Shown here piece after piece: positions 8,218-15,930 of a DNA stretch of 20,874 bases. Source of the stretch: Acholeplasmataceae bacterium (lineage in GTDB: Bacteria; Bacillota_I; Bacilli_A; Acholeplasmatales; Acholeplasmataceae). The first letter of the stretch is position 1; each line of letters begins with the position of its first letter. Below the pieces are notes generated by a model. It searched no databases. It was not told the DNA's origin and saw only the letters and a list, made by a program, of their open reading frames with translations. The position numbers and the translations under genes were made by a program. Where the stretch lies: the NCBI GenBank assembly GCA_016934175.1, contig JAFGTI010000037.1, positions 1 through 20,874 of the forward strand, written 5' to 3'.

Positions 8218-9931
8218 AAATTTATCAATATCAAGAGCATTATTCCTTATTACAATATCAATCGTTGGGTTCATTATGCTGATTTCAAGTTTTATCACTT
8301 ACAGCATGATTTTTACACGTACAAATTTACTCATAGAGACAACTTCCAAAGAAATTAACAAACAAGTTGTGTTAAATTATGAAAATTATTTTAACAATGT
8401 CATTGATAAATCAAATGTTTTGCAAAAATATATTTTGACGAATACTAAGGATCAAGAAATTGATGTTTTAAAAGAATCATTTATATCTTCTGTAAATTTA
8501 GAAAAAAACATTTTAACTGTTGCTTTATTTGATACATTAGGAAATGTTATTTCATCGAGTTCAGATAGTGCAATTGCTACGAGCATCACCGATAAATCTT
8601 GGTTTATCCAAGCTATAAATCAAGCAGACATTCACCATTTCAGTAACCCGCATATTGAGGAAATATATGATACTAATAAAGAAGTTTTTTCAATTTCTAA
8701 ATCTGTTCAATATTACGACTCTTTGGGAAATAGTAAGAATGGAGTTTTACTGATTAATATTGATACCACCGATTTTAGAGCTTTGGCATCAATGACGAAT
8801 TTAGGTATCGATGGTCATATTGTGATTACAGATTTTGATGATGATCTTATTTTTTCATCAAAGGATGAATGCGACAGCAATGAATGTTCAAGTATTCAAG
8901 TTATTAATGATATCATCTTGGGGGGGAGACTTATCAAACTTGATAATTTAAGCATGTTTGTCAACGTTAATACAATTAAAAATACGCGATGGAGAATAGC
9001 AACATTCATTAATGTTGATAATATTGCGAATACAAAAGTGGAAGTATTGATTACCGTTGCATTGATTTTTGGTGGAACCATGATAGCAACAGCTATATCA
9101 TCAGCTGCTTTTGCGACTCGGATTACACATCCTTTAAATATGTTGGAAAATCACATTAAAGTCATTGAAAAAGGTGATTTTGATACACGAGTAACTGTTG
9201 AAGGGCAAAAGGAAGTTGTTCTATTAGCAGAAGCATTTAACAAAATGAGCAATCATGTAAAAAATCTAATGAATGAGATAGTACAAGAACAACACGAGAA
9301 AAGAAAAACTCAGTTTATAGCTTTGCAAAATCAGATTAATCCACATTTTTTATATAATACATTGGATGCGATTGTTTCATTAAGTGAAACTCAGCGCAAT
9401 AAAGATGTTGAGCGTGCTATTATAGCATTATCCAAATTTTTTAGAATGAGTATTTCAGATGAAAAAAATATTGTAACATTAAAAGATGAAGTTGAGCATG
9501 TTTCAAGCTACTTATTAATTCAGCAGATAAGATACCATAATACTTTTATGTTTGATTTTGAGATTGACGAAAATGTCTTCAATAAATATGTTTTAAAACT
9601 ATCACTTCAACCTCTAGTGGAAAATGCAATAATTCACGGAATTAAACCAGATGAATCCTTTACTAAGATTTTAGTCAAAGGGTACGAAATTGATAATTTT
9701 ATTTATATTGAAGTTATCAATGAAGGTTACGGAATAAGTCCTGAAAAACTCGATGAAATACATCAGATGATAAGAGGAAAAGCAGAATCAACTAGCATCG
9801 GATTAAAGAATGTATATCAAAGACTAAAACTCTATTACGGAGAAAGTGCTGATTTATATTTGAATAGTGTATTGGATGAATTTACAGTAGTAACAATGAA
9901 AATTCCAGAGACGGAGGGATTGGATTTATGA
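8201..9931 (+). CDS. YesM-like sensor histidine kinase with dCache-like ectodomain
   Basis: Membrane histidine kinase of 576 aa. A helix at about 13-36, an extracellular part at about 37-279 with dCache-like features (DKSWFIQAI, SNPHIEEIYD, NGVLLINID) and a second helix at about 280-305 are followed by a HAMP linker and the kinase core. The phospho-acceptor is H382 in the NPHFLYNTL motif of the His_kinase/YesM class; the ATPase N-box is E474-N475 and a glycine-rich STSIGLKNVYQRL follows. The start is ATG 8201 (AAGGG nine bases upstream); an in-frame ATG at 8114 lies deep inside the regulator gene and has no ribosome site. C224 and C229 are in the ectodomain. It overlaps the regulator by 17 bases and the MglB-like gene by four, so the three products are probably made as a set. 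Confidence 0.92.
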   Translation: MIKRLRNLSISRALFLITISIVGFIMLISSFITYSMIFTRTNLLIETTSKEINKQVVLNYENYFNNVIDKSNVLQKYILTNTKDQEIDVLKESFISSVNLEKNILTVALFDTLGNVISSSSDSAIATSITDKSWFIQAINQADIHHFSNPHIEEIYDTNKEVFSISKSVQYYDSLGNSKNGVLLINIDTTDFRALASMTNLGIDGHIVITDFDDDLIFSSKDECDSNECSSIQVINDIILGGRLIKLDNLSMFVNVNTIKNTRWRIATFINVDNIANTKVEVLITVALIFGGTMIATAISSAAFATRITHPLNMLENHIKVIEKGDFDTRVTVEGQKEVVLLAEAFNKMSNHVKNLMNEIVQEQHEKRKTQFIALQNQINPHFLYNTLDAIVSLSETQRNKDVERAIIALSKFFRMSISDEKNIVTLKDEVEHVSSYLLIQQIRYHNTFMFDFEIDENVFNKYVLKLSLQPLVENAIIHGIKPDESFTKILVKGYEIDNFIYIEVINEGYGISPEKLDEIHQMIRGKAESTSIGLKNVYQRLKLYYGESADLYLNSVLDEFTVVTMKIPETEGLDL

Positions 9932-10935
9932 AAAAATTATTTATATTGATAATTACAGTCTTTCTAATTAGCTGTCAAGAAAAACCCATTGTTGTTCCTT
10001 TACTTATTTATAATATGGGTGATAACTATATGAGTGATTTTGAAAATAGAATCCAAGAATTAAATGGGACACGAGTTATTTATGAAACTTACGATTGCCA
10101 AAATTCTCAAATCATTCAAAATGAATATATCGAGCAATTAATGAAGGATAATTATCCTCTGCTCATCATTAACCCTGTGGATAGATTAAGCGTTTATGCA
10201 ATTATCAATAAAGCGATAGAAACGAATACAAAGATTATTTTTATCAACCGAGAACCTTTGAAATCAGATATGCAATTAGATAGCGATTTGTATTATATAG
10301 GTGCAGATGCCAAGCAATCTGCAGAGCTTCAAGCAGAAATTGTTATGGAACTTTTTGGGAATAATCCCAATCAATTAAACACTTTTGACAAAAATGATGA
10401 TGGCATTATTCAAGCTTTCATTTTAAAGGGTGAACAAGGACATCAGGATGCCGAAGCTAGAACACAATATGTTATTGAAACGTTATTAGATAATGATTTT
10501 GAAGTTGATGTATTAGATATAACTATAGCAAATTTTGATATGTTAACCGCTGTACTTGCTATGGATCAACATATCGAAAAATATGGCAATCAATTTGAAG
10601 TTGTTTTAGCAAATAATGATGCAATGGCAATTGGTGCCATAGAATCTTTAATCAATCATGAATATTTTTTAGATAGCAATGAAGATGGTATTATTGATAG
10701 AGATTTAGAACAATGGGTACCGGTGATTGGAATAGATGGTTTAGATATTGCAATAGAAATGATTCAAAATGGTTATTTATATGGGACTGTTCTCAATGAT
10801 TCACAAGCAATGGTAGAAGCTATCGACGCACTGACTGTTTCTCTACTCATTAATAATTCTTTAAATGGTTTTGATTATCAAATTACAGATGGGCAATATA
10901 TATGGATTGATTATCAAAAACTCATTTTTGAGTGA
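9928..10935 (+). CDS. MglB-like glucose/galactose-binding lipoprotein, probable sensory partner of the kinase
   Basis: Periplasmic-binding-protein fold lipoprotein (335 aa). The signal peptide ends in LISC with C16 as the lipidated residue. It resembles E. coli MglB closely in several blocks. The calcium loop is D154-K-N156-D-D158-G-I-I-Q162. Sugar contacts seem kept at H172, D174, R178, N230, D270 and N290, plus the asparagine in INREP; the aromatic partners differ (Y in GDNYM, F where MglB has W183). A second EF-hand-like loop, D249-D257, lies in an apparent insertion. The ATG overlaps the kinase stop (ATGA), with GGAGGG nine bases upstream. It has no own permease in this cassette and is coupled to the kinase, so a co-receptor role like that of XylFII with LytS is inferred. 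A transport role is not excluded. Confidence 0.88.
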   Translation: MKKLFILIITVFLISCQEKPIVVPLLIYNMGDNYMSDFENRIQELNGTRVIYETYDCQNSQIIQNEYIEQLMKDNYPLLIINPVDRLSVYAIINKAIETNTKIIFINREPLKSDMQLDSDLYYIGADAKQSAELQAEIVMELFGNNPNQLNTFDKNDDGIIQAFILKGEQGHQDAEARTQYVIETLLDNDFEVDVLDITIANFDMLTAVLAMDQHIEKYGNQFEVVLANNDAMAIGAIESLINHEYFLDSNEDGIIDRDLEQWVPVIGIDGLDIAIEMIQNGYLYGTVLNDSQAMVEAIDALTVSLLINNSLNGFDYQITDGQYIWIDYQKLIFE

Positions 10936-11004
10936 GTTCTATTTAATTAAAAAAAGTAATGAACTTAAGATTTTCACAAAAAAATAGTAGTATTTCTAAT
11001 TTTA

Positions 11005-11018
11005 TGAAAGCCCTTTCT
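11005..11018 (+). promoter_or_regulatory. Candidate cre (CcpA-binding) site
   Basis: TGAAAGCCCTTTCT differs from the ideal palindromic cre TGAAAGCGCTTTCA at two positions, one of them the central G. It sits where the -35 element of the ChvE-like gene promoter would be, a position giving repression by CcpA. CcpA itself is not in this window, so the assignment rests on the match and on the sugar-uptake context. Confidence 0.55.
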
Positions 11019-11035
11019 AAACTATACTGTAACTG

Positions 11036-11041
11036 TATAAT
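11036..11041 (+). promoter_or_regulatory. Putative -10 element of the sugar ABC operon
   Basis: TATAAT stands 22 bases before the ATG of the binding protein, preceded directly by TG. No good -35 is present at 16-18 bp (CTTTCT or TTTCTA), which fits a promoter needing an activator such as the upstream YesN-like regulator. A TATACT at 11023-11028 is an alternative. Confidence 0.5.
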
Positions 11042-11062
11042 AAATACGAAAAGGAGATTAGT

Positions 11063-12151
11063 ATGAAAAGATTAGGAATTTTATTCTTTGTATTAATGTT
11101 TGCTTTGGTTTCTCTAGCTGGTTGTGCAACAAGTACTGTTGATATCGGTATTGTACTTCCAACGAAAGATGAACCAAGATGGGTTCAAGATGAAACGAGA
11201 TTTAAAGATTTACTTGCAGATTCAGATTATTCAGTAGAAATTTTATTTAGCCAAGGCTCTACAGCAACTGAATTATCTAATGTAGAAACTTTAATTTCAA
11301 AAGGGATCAAAGTTTTAATTATCACTGCACAAGATGGTGACGCTGCTGGTGCAGCAGTTGAAAAAGCGAAAGCTGAAGGAATTACAGTTATTGCTTATGA
11401 CCGTTTGATTACAAACACTGAAGCTGTTGATTATTATGTAACATTTGACAGTATTGCAGTTGGTGAAGCTCAAGGTCAATACTTAGTTGATCACGCTACT
11501 GGAACTGGCAATCCATTATATTTATACGCTGGTGCAGCAAGTGACAATAATGCATTCTTGTTCTTTGAAGGTGCTTGGAATGTCCTTCAACCAAAAATTG
11601 CTGATGGTACATTTGTAATTGAAAATTCTTCAGCAGCTGTTGGATTACAAGCTAATGCAACTTTAACAAGAACTCAAATGTCAACTATTTTGGATCAAGT
11701 AACAACTAACTGGGACTTTAATACTGCTTTAAGTTTAGCTCAAACTCATTTAACAGCAGCTACTGTAGCTCAAAAAGGTGACGTGTTTATTCTAGCTCCA
11801 AATGATGGAACTGCTAGAGCAATCGCTGATGCATTTACTGCAGATACAGCGGTTACTAGTTATAAGATTACGGGTCAAGATGCTGAAATAGCTTCAGTTC
11901 AATACATCATTGATGGTAAACAATCAATGACAGTATTCAAAGATGTAAGAACTCTAGTTTCTGATGCTATTACGATGGCAGTCTCAGTGCTTGATGGTAA
12001 CACACCAACAACTACTGGCACGTATGACAATGGTTCAATTGATGTTCCTGCTAAACAAACAGCTGTTGTAGTTGTTCAACAAAGCAATGTTACATCGGCA
12101 TTAATCACAAGTGGTTATTACACTGCTTCACAATTTACATTTCCAAACTAA
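11063..12151 (+). CDS. chvE: ChvE-like multiple-monosaccharide-binding lipoprotein
   Basis: Extracellular binding protein (362 aa) of a CUT2-type sugar ABC transporter. A signal peptide ends in LAGC with C21 as lipidated cysteine. The mature part matches the ChvE/XylF family, with IGIVLPTKDEPRW near the start, IAYDRLI in the first lobe, VDYYVTFDSIAVG, then LAPNDGTARAIADAF and ITGQDAE in the second lobe. ChvE proteins bind several aldoses such as xylose, arabinose, glucose or galactose. The ligand here is not determined. It belongs to a different branch from the MglB-like lipoprotein just upstream. AAGGAG (11051-11056) gives a good start. It is followed by a GC-rich hairpin and then the matching ATPase and permease, as in the chvE-gguA-gguB order. 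The symbol is by family resemblance. Confidence 0.9.
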   Translation: MKRLGILFFVLMFALVSLAGCATSTVDIGIVLPTKDEPRWVQDETRFKDLLADSDYSVEILFSQGSTATELSNVETLISKGIKVLIITAQDGDAAGAAVEKAKAEGITVIAYDRLITNTEAVDYYVTFDSIAVGEAQGQYLVDHATGTGNPLYLYAGAASDNNAFLFFEGAWNVLQPKIADGTFVIENSSAAVGLQANATLTRTQMSTILDQVTTNWDFNTALSLAQTHLTAATVAQKGDVFILAPNDGTARAIADAFTADTAVTSYKITGQDAEIASVQYIIDGKQSMTVFKDVRTLVSDAITMAVSVLDGNTPTTTGTYDNGSIDVPAKQTAVVVVQQSNVTSALITSGYYTASQFTFPN

Positions 12152-12168
12152 AAATTAAAATTGAGTCT

Positions 12169-12195
12169 AGTGGTGGTGGGGGCGTCCTCACCACT
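12169..12195 (+). promoter_or_regulatory. GC-rich intercistronic hairpin between binding protein and ATPase
   Basis: AGTGGTG (12169-12175) pairs perfectly with CACCACT (12189-12195), with possible extra G-C pairs inside and a G-rich loop. A short TTTAAT, not a full T-run, follows. Such hairpins after a binding-protein gene commonly protect its mRNA or partly stop transcription, giving more binding protein than ATPase or permease. It stands out against the AT-rich surroundings. Confidence 0.6.
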
Positions 12196-12221
12196 GCTTT
12201 AATCAATAAAAAAGGTGAGTC

Positions 12222-13739
12222 ATGAATAATACTTTAGAAATGGTTAATATTACTAAAGATTTTCCTGGTGTACGTGCACTCGATTCTGTAAATTTTCAAG
12301 TTAAACAAGGTGAAATCCATTGTCTTGTTGGTGAGAATGGAGCAGGAAAGAGTACGCTAATGAAAGTTTTAAGTGGTGTCTACAAAACAAAAGAATATGA
12401 AGGAAACATCATTTTTAATGGAGAAATTCAAAATTTTAATAGTATACGTGATAGTGAAAGCAAAGGAATAGCAATTATTCATCAAGAATTAGCACTTATT
12501 CCAGAACTGACTGTGTACGAAAATGTATTTTTAGGCCACGAAATTAAAAAAGGGGCTTTTATTGATTGGAATGAAACTATCACTCAATGCAAACATTATT
12601 TAGATCTTGTAAACCTAATGGTTGCACCTGAGCAAAAAATAATTAACCTTGGTGTGGGAAAACAACAACTTGTTGAAATTGCAAAGGCATTGAGTAAAGA
12701 TGTAAAACTACTCATTCTCGATGAACCAACAGCTGCACTTAATGAAGAAGAAAGTAAAAATTTATTGAATTTACTCGTTGATTTAAAAAAACATGGGGTA
12801 ACTTCGATAATGATTTCACATAAATTAAAAGAAGTCATTGCTATTGCTGATACAGTTACTGTACTTCGAGATGGCAAGACAATATGCTCGTTATCAAAAG
12901 AAAAAAACGAGATAAATACCCCCATTATCATAAAAAGCATGGTAGGCAGAGAGATTAATGATGTCTTCCCTAAGAGAATCAAACACATTGGTAAAGAAAT
13001 TCAATTTGAAGTAAAAAACTTCAATGCCTTTAATAAAGAATTAAACAGATGGGTTGTAAAAGAGTCATCATTTAATGTTAAAAAGGGTGAGGTGATTGGT
13101 TTAGCGGGTTTAATGGGAGCTGGAAGAACTGAATTTGCATTAAGTATTTTTGGAAATTCACTTAACTATGATGTGACTGGAGAAACTTATATTAATGGAG
13201 AACTAGTAAAAATCTCAAACCCACGTGATGCAATTAATCATGGTATTGCATATGTGACAGAAGATCGAAAAGGGAATGGACTTATATTGATACAAGATAT
13301 TAAACAAAATATAACTCTCCCTAATCTCAAAGATTTATTAAAAAATTTCTTACTTGATAGTAATAAAGAAATTATGGTTGCTAATGAGTATAAAGAATCA
13401 ATTAATATCAAAGCCCCATCAATTGAACAAAAAATTCAAAATTTAAGTGGAGGAAATCAACAAAAGGTATCTATAAGTAAATGGTTATATACAAATCCAA
13501 AAATATTGATTATGGATGAACCTACTCGAGGTATTGATGTTGGAGCTAAATTCGAAATTTATAACGTCATCAATGATTTGGTAAACAAAGGGTTAAGTAT
13601 TATATTGATATCATCGGAGTTACCAGAGATTCTTGGCATGTGTGATCGCATTTATGTCATGAACAGCGGAAAGATTGCAGGAGAGCTTTCTATTGATGAA
13701 AGCACTCAAGAAAAAGTCATGGAATTGGCTACAAATTAA
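12222..13739 (+). CDS. mmsA: Sugar ABC transporter double ATPase (MmsA/GguA-type)
   Basis: Cytoplasmic ATPase with two fused nucleotide-binding domains (505 aa), energising monosaccharide import. Domain 1 has Walker A G37-T45 (GENGAGKST), a diverged signature LGVGKQQ and Walker B D167-E168. Domain 2 has a non-canonical Walker A, G296-E304 (GLMGAGRTE) with R302 in place of lysine, the signature S409-G-G-N-Q413 and Walker B D432-E433. The degenerate second Walker A is normal for the MglA/RbsA/XylG/GguA group. The segment YVTEDRKGNGL is typical of the group. A GGTGAG ribosome site precedes the ATG. The permease starts nine bases after its stop. The choice of MmsA/GguA over MglA or XylG rests on the ChvE-like neighbour. 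Confidence 0.92.
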   Translation: MNNTLEMVNITKDFPGVRALDSVNFQVKQGEIHCLVGENGAGKSTLMKVLSGVYKTKEYEGNIIFNGEIQNFNSIRDSESKGIAIIHQELALIPELTVYENVFLGHEIKKGAFIDWNETITQCKHYLDLVNLMVAPEQKIINLGVGKQQLVEIAKALSKDVKLLILDEPTAALNEEESKNLLNLLVDLKKHGVTSIMISHKLKEVIAIADTVTVLRDGKTICSLSKEKNEINTPIIIKSMVGREINDVFPKRIKHIGKEIQFEVKNFNAFNKELNRWVVKESSFNVKKGEVIGLAGLMGAGRTEFALSIFGNSLNYDVTGETYINGELVKISNPRDAINHGIAYVTEDRKGNGLILIQDIKQNITLPNLKDLLKNFLLDSNKEIMVANEYKESINIKAPSIEQKIQNLSGGNQQKVSISKWLYTNPKILIMDEPTRGIDVGAKFEIYNVINDLVNKGLSIILISSELPEILGMCDRIYVMNSGKIAGELSIDESTQEKVMELATN

Positions 13740-13748
13740 GGGGATAAT

Positions 13749-14933
13749 ATGAAAGTAATCAATAGATATTTTAAAGATTTAAATGCTGTTATTAAAGAAA
13801 ACATCCGAGAATATGGCATGTTTATTGCCTTAGCAGTCATCATGATTATTTTTGCAATTTTGTCAGGTGGGTTATTTTTAAGTTCAAGAAATATCTCAAA
13901 TCTATTAAATCAAACGGGATATATAGCTGTTTTAGCTGTTGGTATGACACTTGTCATTGTCATAAGACATATTGATCTTAGTGTGGGTTTCGTAGCTGGA
14001 TTCTTAGGGGCAATGGCTGCAATTTTTATGGTTCAAATGAATGTACCACTTATCATAACACTTGTAGCAGTTATTATTATTGGGATTCTAATTGGACTTT
14101 GGCATGGGTTCTTAATTGCATTCATGGGACTTCCTGCATTTGTAGCTACATTAGCAGGCATGCTCTTGTTTAGGGGGGCTCTACTACAAGTTACGCAAGC
14201 AACTGGAACGATTATTATTCCAAATGATACTTTTAATGCGATTTCTAATGGTTACATACCAGATATTGTAAACATTCCCGGAATACATTTATTAACACTT
14301 ATTATTGGGGTCCTTGCTGTTATCTTATATATATATAGTGATATCAAGGTTAGAAAAGATAAACAGAAATATCAGTTTAAAGTACTAAGTATGAATATGT
14401 TTGTAACAAAGTTAATTTTCGTATCTACAATTATTTTGGTTATTAGTTTTATTTTAGCAACATTTAGAGGAATTTCCTATACAGTTGTAATTGTTCTTAT
14501 CATTGTTGCAATCTATCACACTCTCACCAATAAAATGGCAGTTGGAAGATACATATATGCAGTTGGTGGAAATCCTGAAGCTGCTGAATTAAGTGGAATA
14601 AGTGTTAAAAGAATAACTCTGCTAGTCTTCGGCTCAATGGGTATGTTATCAGCAATTTCTGGTATTATGTTTGCATCAAGATTAAGATCTGCAACAGTTA
14701 CAGCTGGAACATTATTTGAACTAGATGCTATTGCTGCTGCGTTTGTCGGTGGTGTGAGTGCTAAAGGTGGTATCGGAAAAGTTACAGGATCAATTATAGG
14801 TGCCATCGTTATGGCTTCACTTTCAAGTGGTATGAATTTAATTGGTGTTGCTGTATCTATTCAATATGTTATTAAAGGACTTGTTTTAATTGCTGCAGTT
14901 GTCTTTGATGTAAGAACAAGAAATAAACGATAA
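13749..14933 (+). CDS. mmsB: Sugar ABC transporter permease (MmsB/GguB-type)
   Basis: Integral membrane permease (394 aa) of the same importer, of the BPD_transp_2 family. About ten hydrophobic segments are visible. Conserved permease stretches include VIRHIDLSVGFVAG, GLPAFVATLAGMLLFRG, YAVGGNPEAAELSGI and AAFVGGVSAKGGIGKVTG. The long form, with an extra segment and basic loop around residues 195-215 (SDIKVRKDKQKYQF), fits the XylH/GguB branch more than the ~330-aa RbsC type. AAGGGG overlapping the stop of the ATPase gene is the ribosome site, so translation is coupled. A strong terminator follows. Binding protein, ATPase and permease make a complete transporter. Confidence 0.92.
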   Translation: MKVINRYFKDLNAVIKENIREYGMFIALAVIMIIFAILSGGLFLSSRNISNLLNQTGYIAVLAVGMTLVIVIRHIDLSVGFVAGFLGAMAAIFMVQMNVPLIITLVAVIIIGILIGLWHGFLIAFMGLPAFVATLAGMLLFRGALLQVTQATGTIIIPNDTFNAISNGYIPDIVNIPGIHLLTLIIGVLAVILYIYSDIKVRKDKQKYQFKVLSMNMFVTKLIFVSTIILVISFILATFRGISYTVVIVLIIVAIYHTLTNKMAVGRYIYAVGGNPEAAELSGISVKRITLLVFGSMGMLSAISGIMFASRLRSATVTAGTLFELDAIAAAFVGGVSAKGGIGKVTGSIIGAIVMASLSSGMNLIGVAVSIQYVIKGLVLIAAVVFDVRTRNKR

Positions 14934-14970
14934 TTTTTAAGGATAATAGTTTTATCATTTATTACTTCTC

Positions 14971-15006
14971 GAAACTAGTCAAATGGCTAGTTTCTTTCTT
15001 TTTTTT
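14971..15006 (+). terminator. Intrinsic terminator of the sugar ABC operon
   Basis: GAAACTAG (14971-14978) and CTAGTTTC (14987-14994) form a perfect 8-bp stem with an 8-base loop, followed by TTTCTTTTTTTT. This is the clearest terminator in the window. Confidence 0.9.
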
Positions 15007-15018
15007 AGGTAATACTGA

Positions 15019-15047
15019 TTGACACCTATATAAATTAATGCTATACT
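15019..15047 (+). promoter_or_regulatory. Near-consensus promoter of the metal operon
   Basis: TTGACA (15019-15024), a 17-bp spacer and TATACT (15042-15047) preceded by TGC make a near-ideal housekeeping promoter with an extended -10. Transcription should start near 15054, just before the palindromic operator. A promoter this strong needs a repressor, which fits a metal-dependent one. Confidence 0.85.
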
Positions 15048-15057
15048 TAATATGAAA

Positions 15058-15073
15058 TTAAGGTATACCTTAA
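15058..15073. promoter_or_regulatory. Palindromic operator, probably for the DtxR/MntR-type regulator
   Basis: TTAAGGTATACCTTAA is a perfect 16-bp palindrome at about +5 to +20 of the predicted transcript and ahead of the ribosome site (GGAG, 15082-15085). Two-fold symmetric AT-rich sites with AGG/CCT half-sites are typical for DtxR-family repressors, and such a regulator is the second gene of this operon. Binding here would block RNA polymerase, so the operon should be repressed when Mn or Fe is plentiful. Confidence 0.75.
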
Positions 15074-15093
15074 AAAAGAATGGAGTTTATATA

Positions 15094-15918
15094 ATGCTTA
15101 GTTGGTTTATAGGTCAAGAAATTTGGTTACAGGCATTGTTAGCAACCTTGTTTACATGGGGATTAACTGCATTAGGTGCGTCTTTAGTATTTTTCTTTAA
15201 AACCATAGAAAGAAATATTTTTAATTTAGTTTTAGGGTTTGCATCAGGCGTGATGATAGCTGCAAGTTTTTGGTCTTTATTGGCACCTGCTATCGAAATG
15301 GCTGTTGAACTTGGCTTCATCGCATGGCTTGTTGTAGCTATTGGATTTGCTTGTGGAGGAATATTTTTATATTTAGCTGATAAAACAGTACCTCATATGC
15401 ATCTTGGATTTAATCATGATAAAGAAGGTCTACCAACTAGACTCAAAAGAACTGTTTTGTTGGTATTTGCAATTACATTACATAACATACCTGAAGGACT
15501 TGCAGTAGGTGTTGCTTTTGGTGCAGTTCATTATGTCACAGGAGATGTTACAGGAGCAACTATGGCAGCAATAGGATTGGCAATTGGTATTGGCATTCAA
15601 AATTTTCCTGAAGGTGCAGCTGTTTCTATTCCTTTAAGACAAGAAGGAATGAGTCGCACAAAGGCATTTCTTTTAGGACAAGCTTCAGGATTAGTTGAGC
15701 CTATTGCAGGGGTTTTAGGAGCAATTTTGGTGCTTCATGTTAGACCGATTCTACCTTATGCTTTAGCGTTTGCTGCAGGAGCAATGATTTATGTTGTTGT
15801 TGAAGAATTAATACCAGAAGCACAACAAAAAGTTACACCAAAGGGTGCGCATTATGCAACTCTTGGTGTCATGATTGGATTTATTGTTATGATGGTTTTA
15901 GATGTTGCATTAGGTTAG
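15094..15918 (+). CDS. ZIP family metal transporter (GufA/ZupT type)
   Basis: Integral membrane divalent-metal importer (274 aa, about eight helices). The two metal-site helices are visible: H130-N-I-P-E134-G and Q169-N-F-P-E173-G, with E202 in a VEP motif on the next helix, as in the GufA-like bacterial ZIPs. A histidine-containing loop (VPHMHLGFNHD) lies between helices 3 and 4. ZIPs carry Zn, Fe, Mn or Cd; the Mn-type regulator encoded next suggests Mn or Fe(II) here. The start is ATG 15094, with GGAG eight bases upstream. The in-frame ATG at 15052 falls at or before the predicted transcription start and the operator, so it cannot serve. The regulator gene follows within about 12 bases. 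Confidence 0.9.
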   Translation: MLSWFIGQEIWLQALLATLFTWGLTALGASLVFFFKTIERNIFNLVLGFASGVMIAASFWSLLAPAIEMAVELGFIAWLVVAIGFACGGIFLYLADKTVPHMHLGFNHDKEGLPTRLKRTVLLVFAITLHNIPEGLAVGVAFGAVHYVTGDVTGATMAAIGLAIGIGIQNFPEGAAVSIPLRQEGMSRTKAFLLGQASGLVEPIAGVLGAILVLHVRPILPYALAFAAGAMIYVVVEELIPEAQQKVTPKGAHYATLGVMIGFIVMMVLDVALG

Positions 15919-15930
15919 GAAGTGAAAAAA

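Noticed and set aside
10920..10933. ACTCA-TTTT-TGAGT hairpin at the end of the MglB-like gene as a terminator.
   Set aside because: Five base pairs, no T-run after it, and it is within the coding end. Read-through into the next operon cannot be excluded.
12596..12988. The longest minus-strand open frame, 130 codons within the ATPase gene.
   Set aside because: It is the antisense shadow of well-conserved ABC motifs and has no family resemblance. The same holds for the other minus-strand frames in the window.
15052..15093. ATG at 15052 as start of the ZIP gene.
   Set aside because: It lies at or before the predicted transcription start and its codons would cover the palindromic operator. ATG 15094 has a proper ribosome site.
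15922..15930. GTG at 15922 as start of the DtxR-family gene.
   Set aside because: It overlaps the AGGAAG ribosome site. ATG 15931 has correct spacing and brings the conserved aspartate to position 8, as in MntR.
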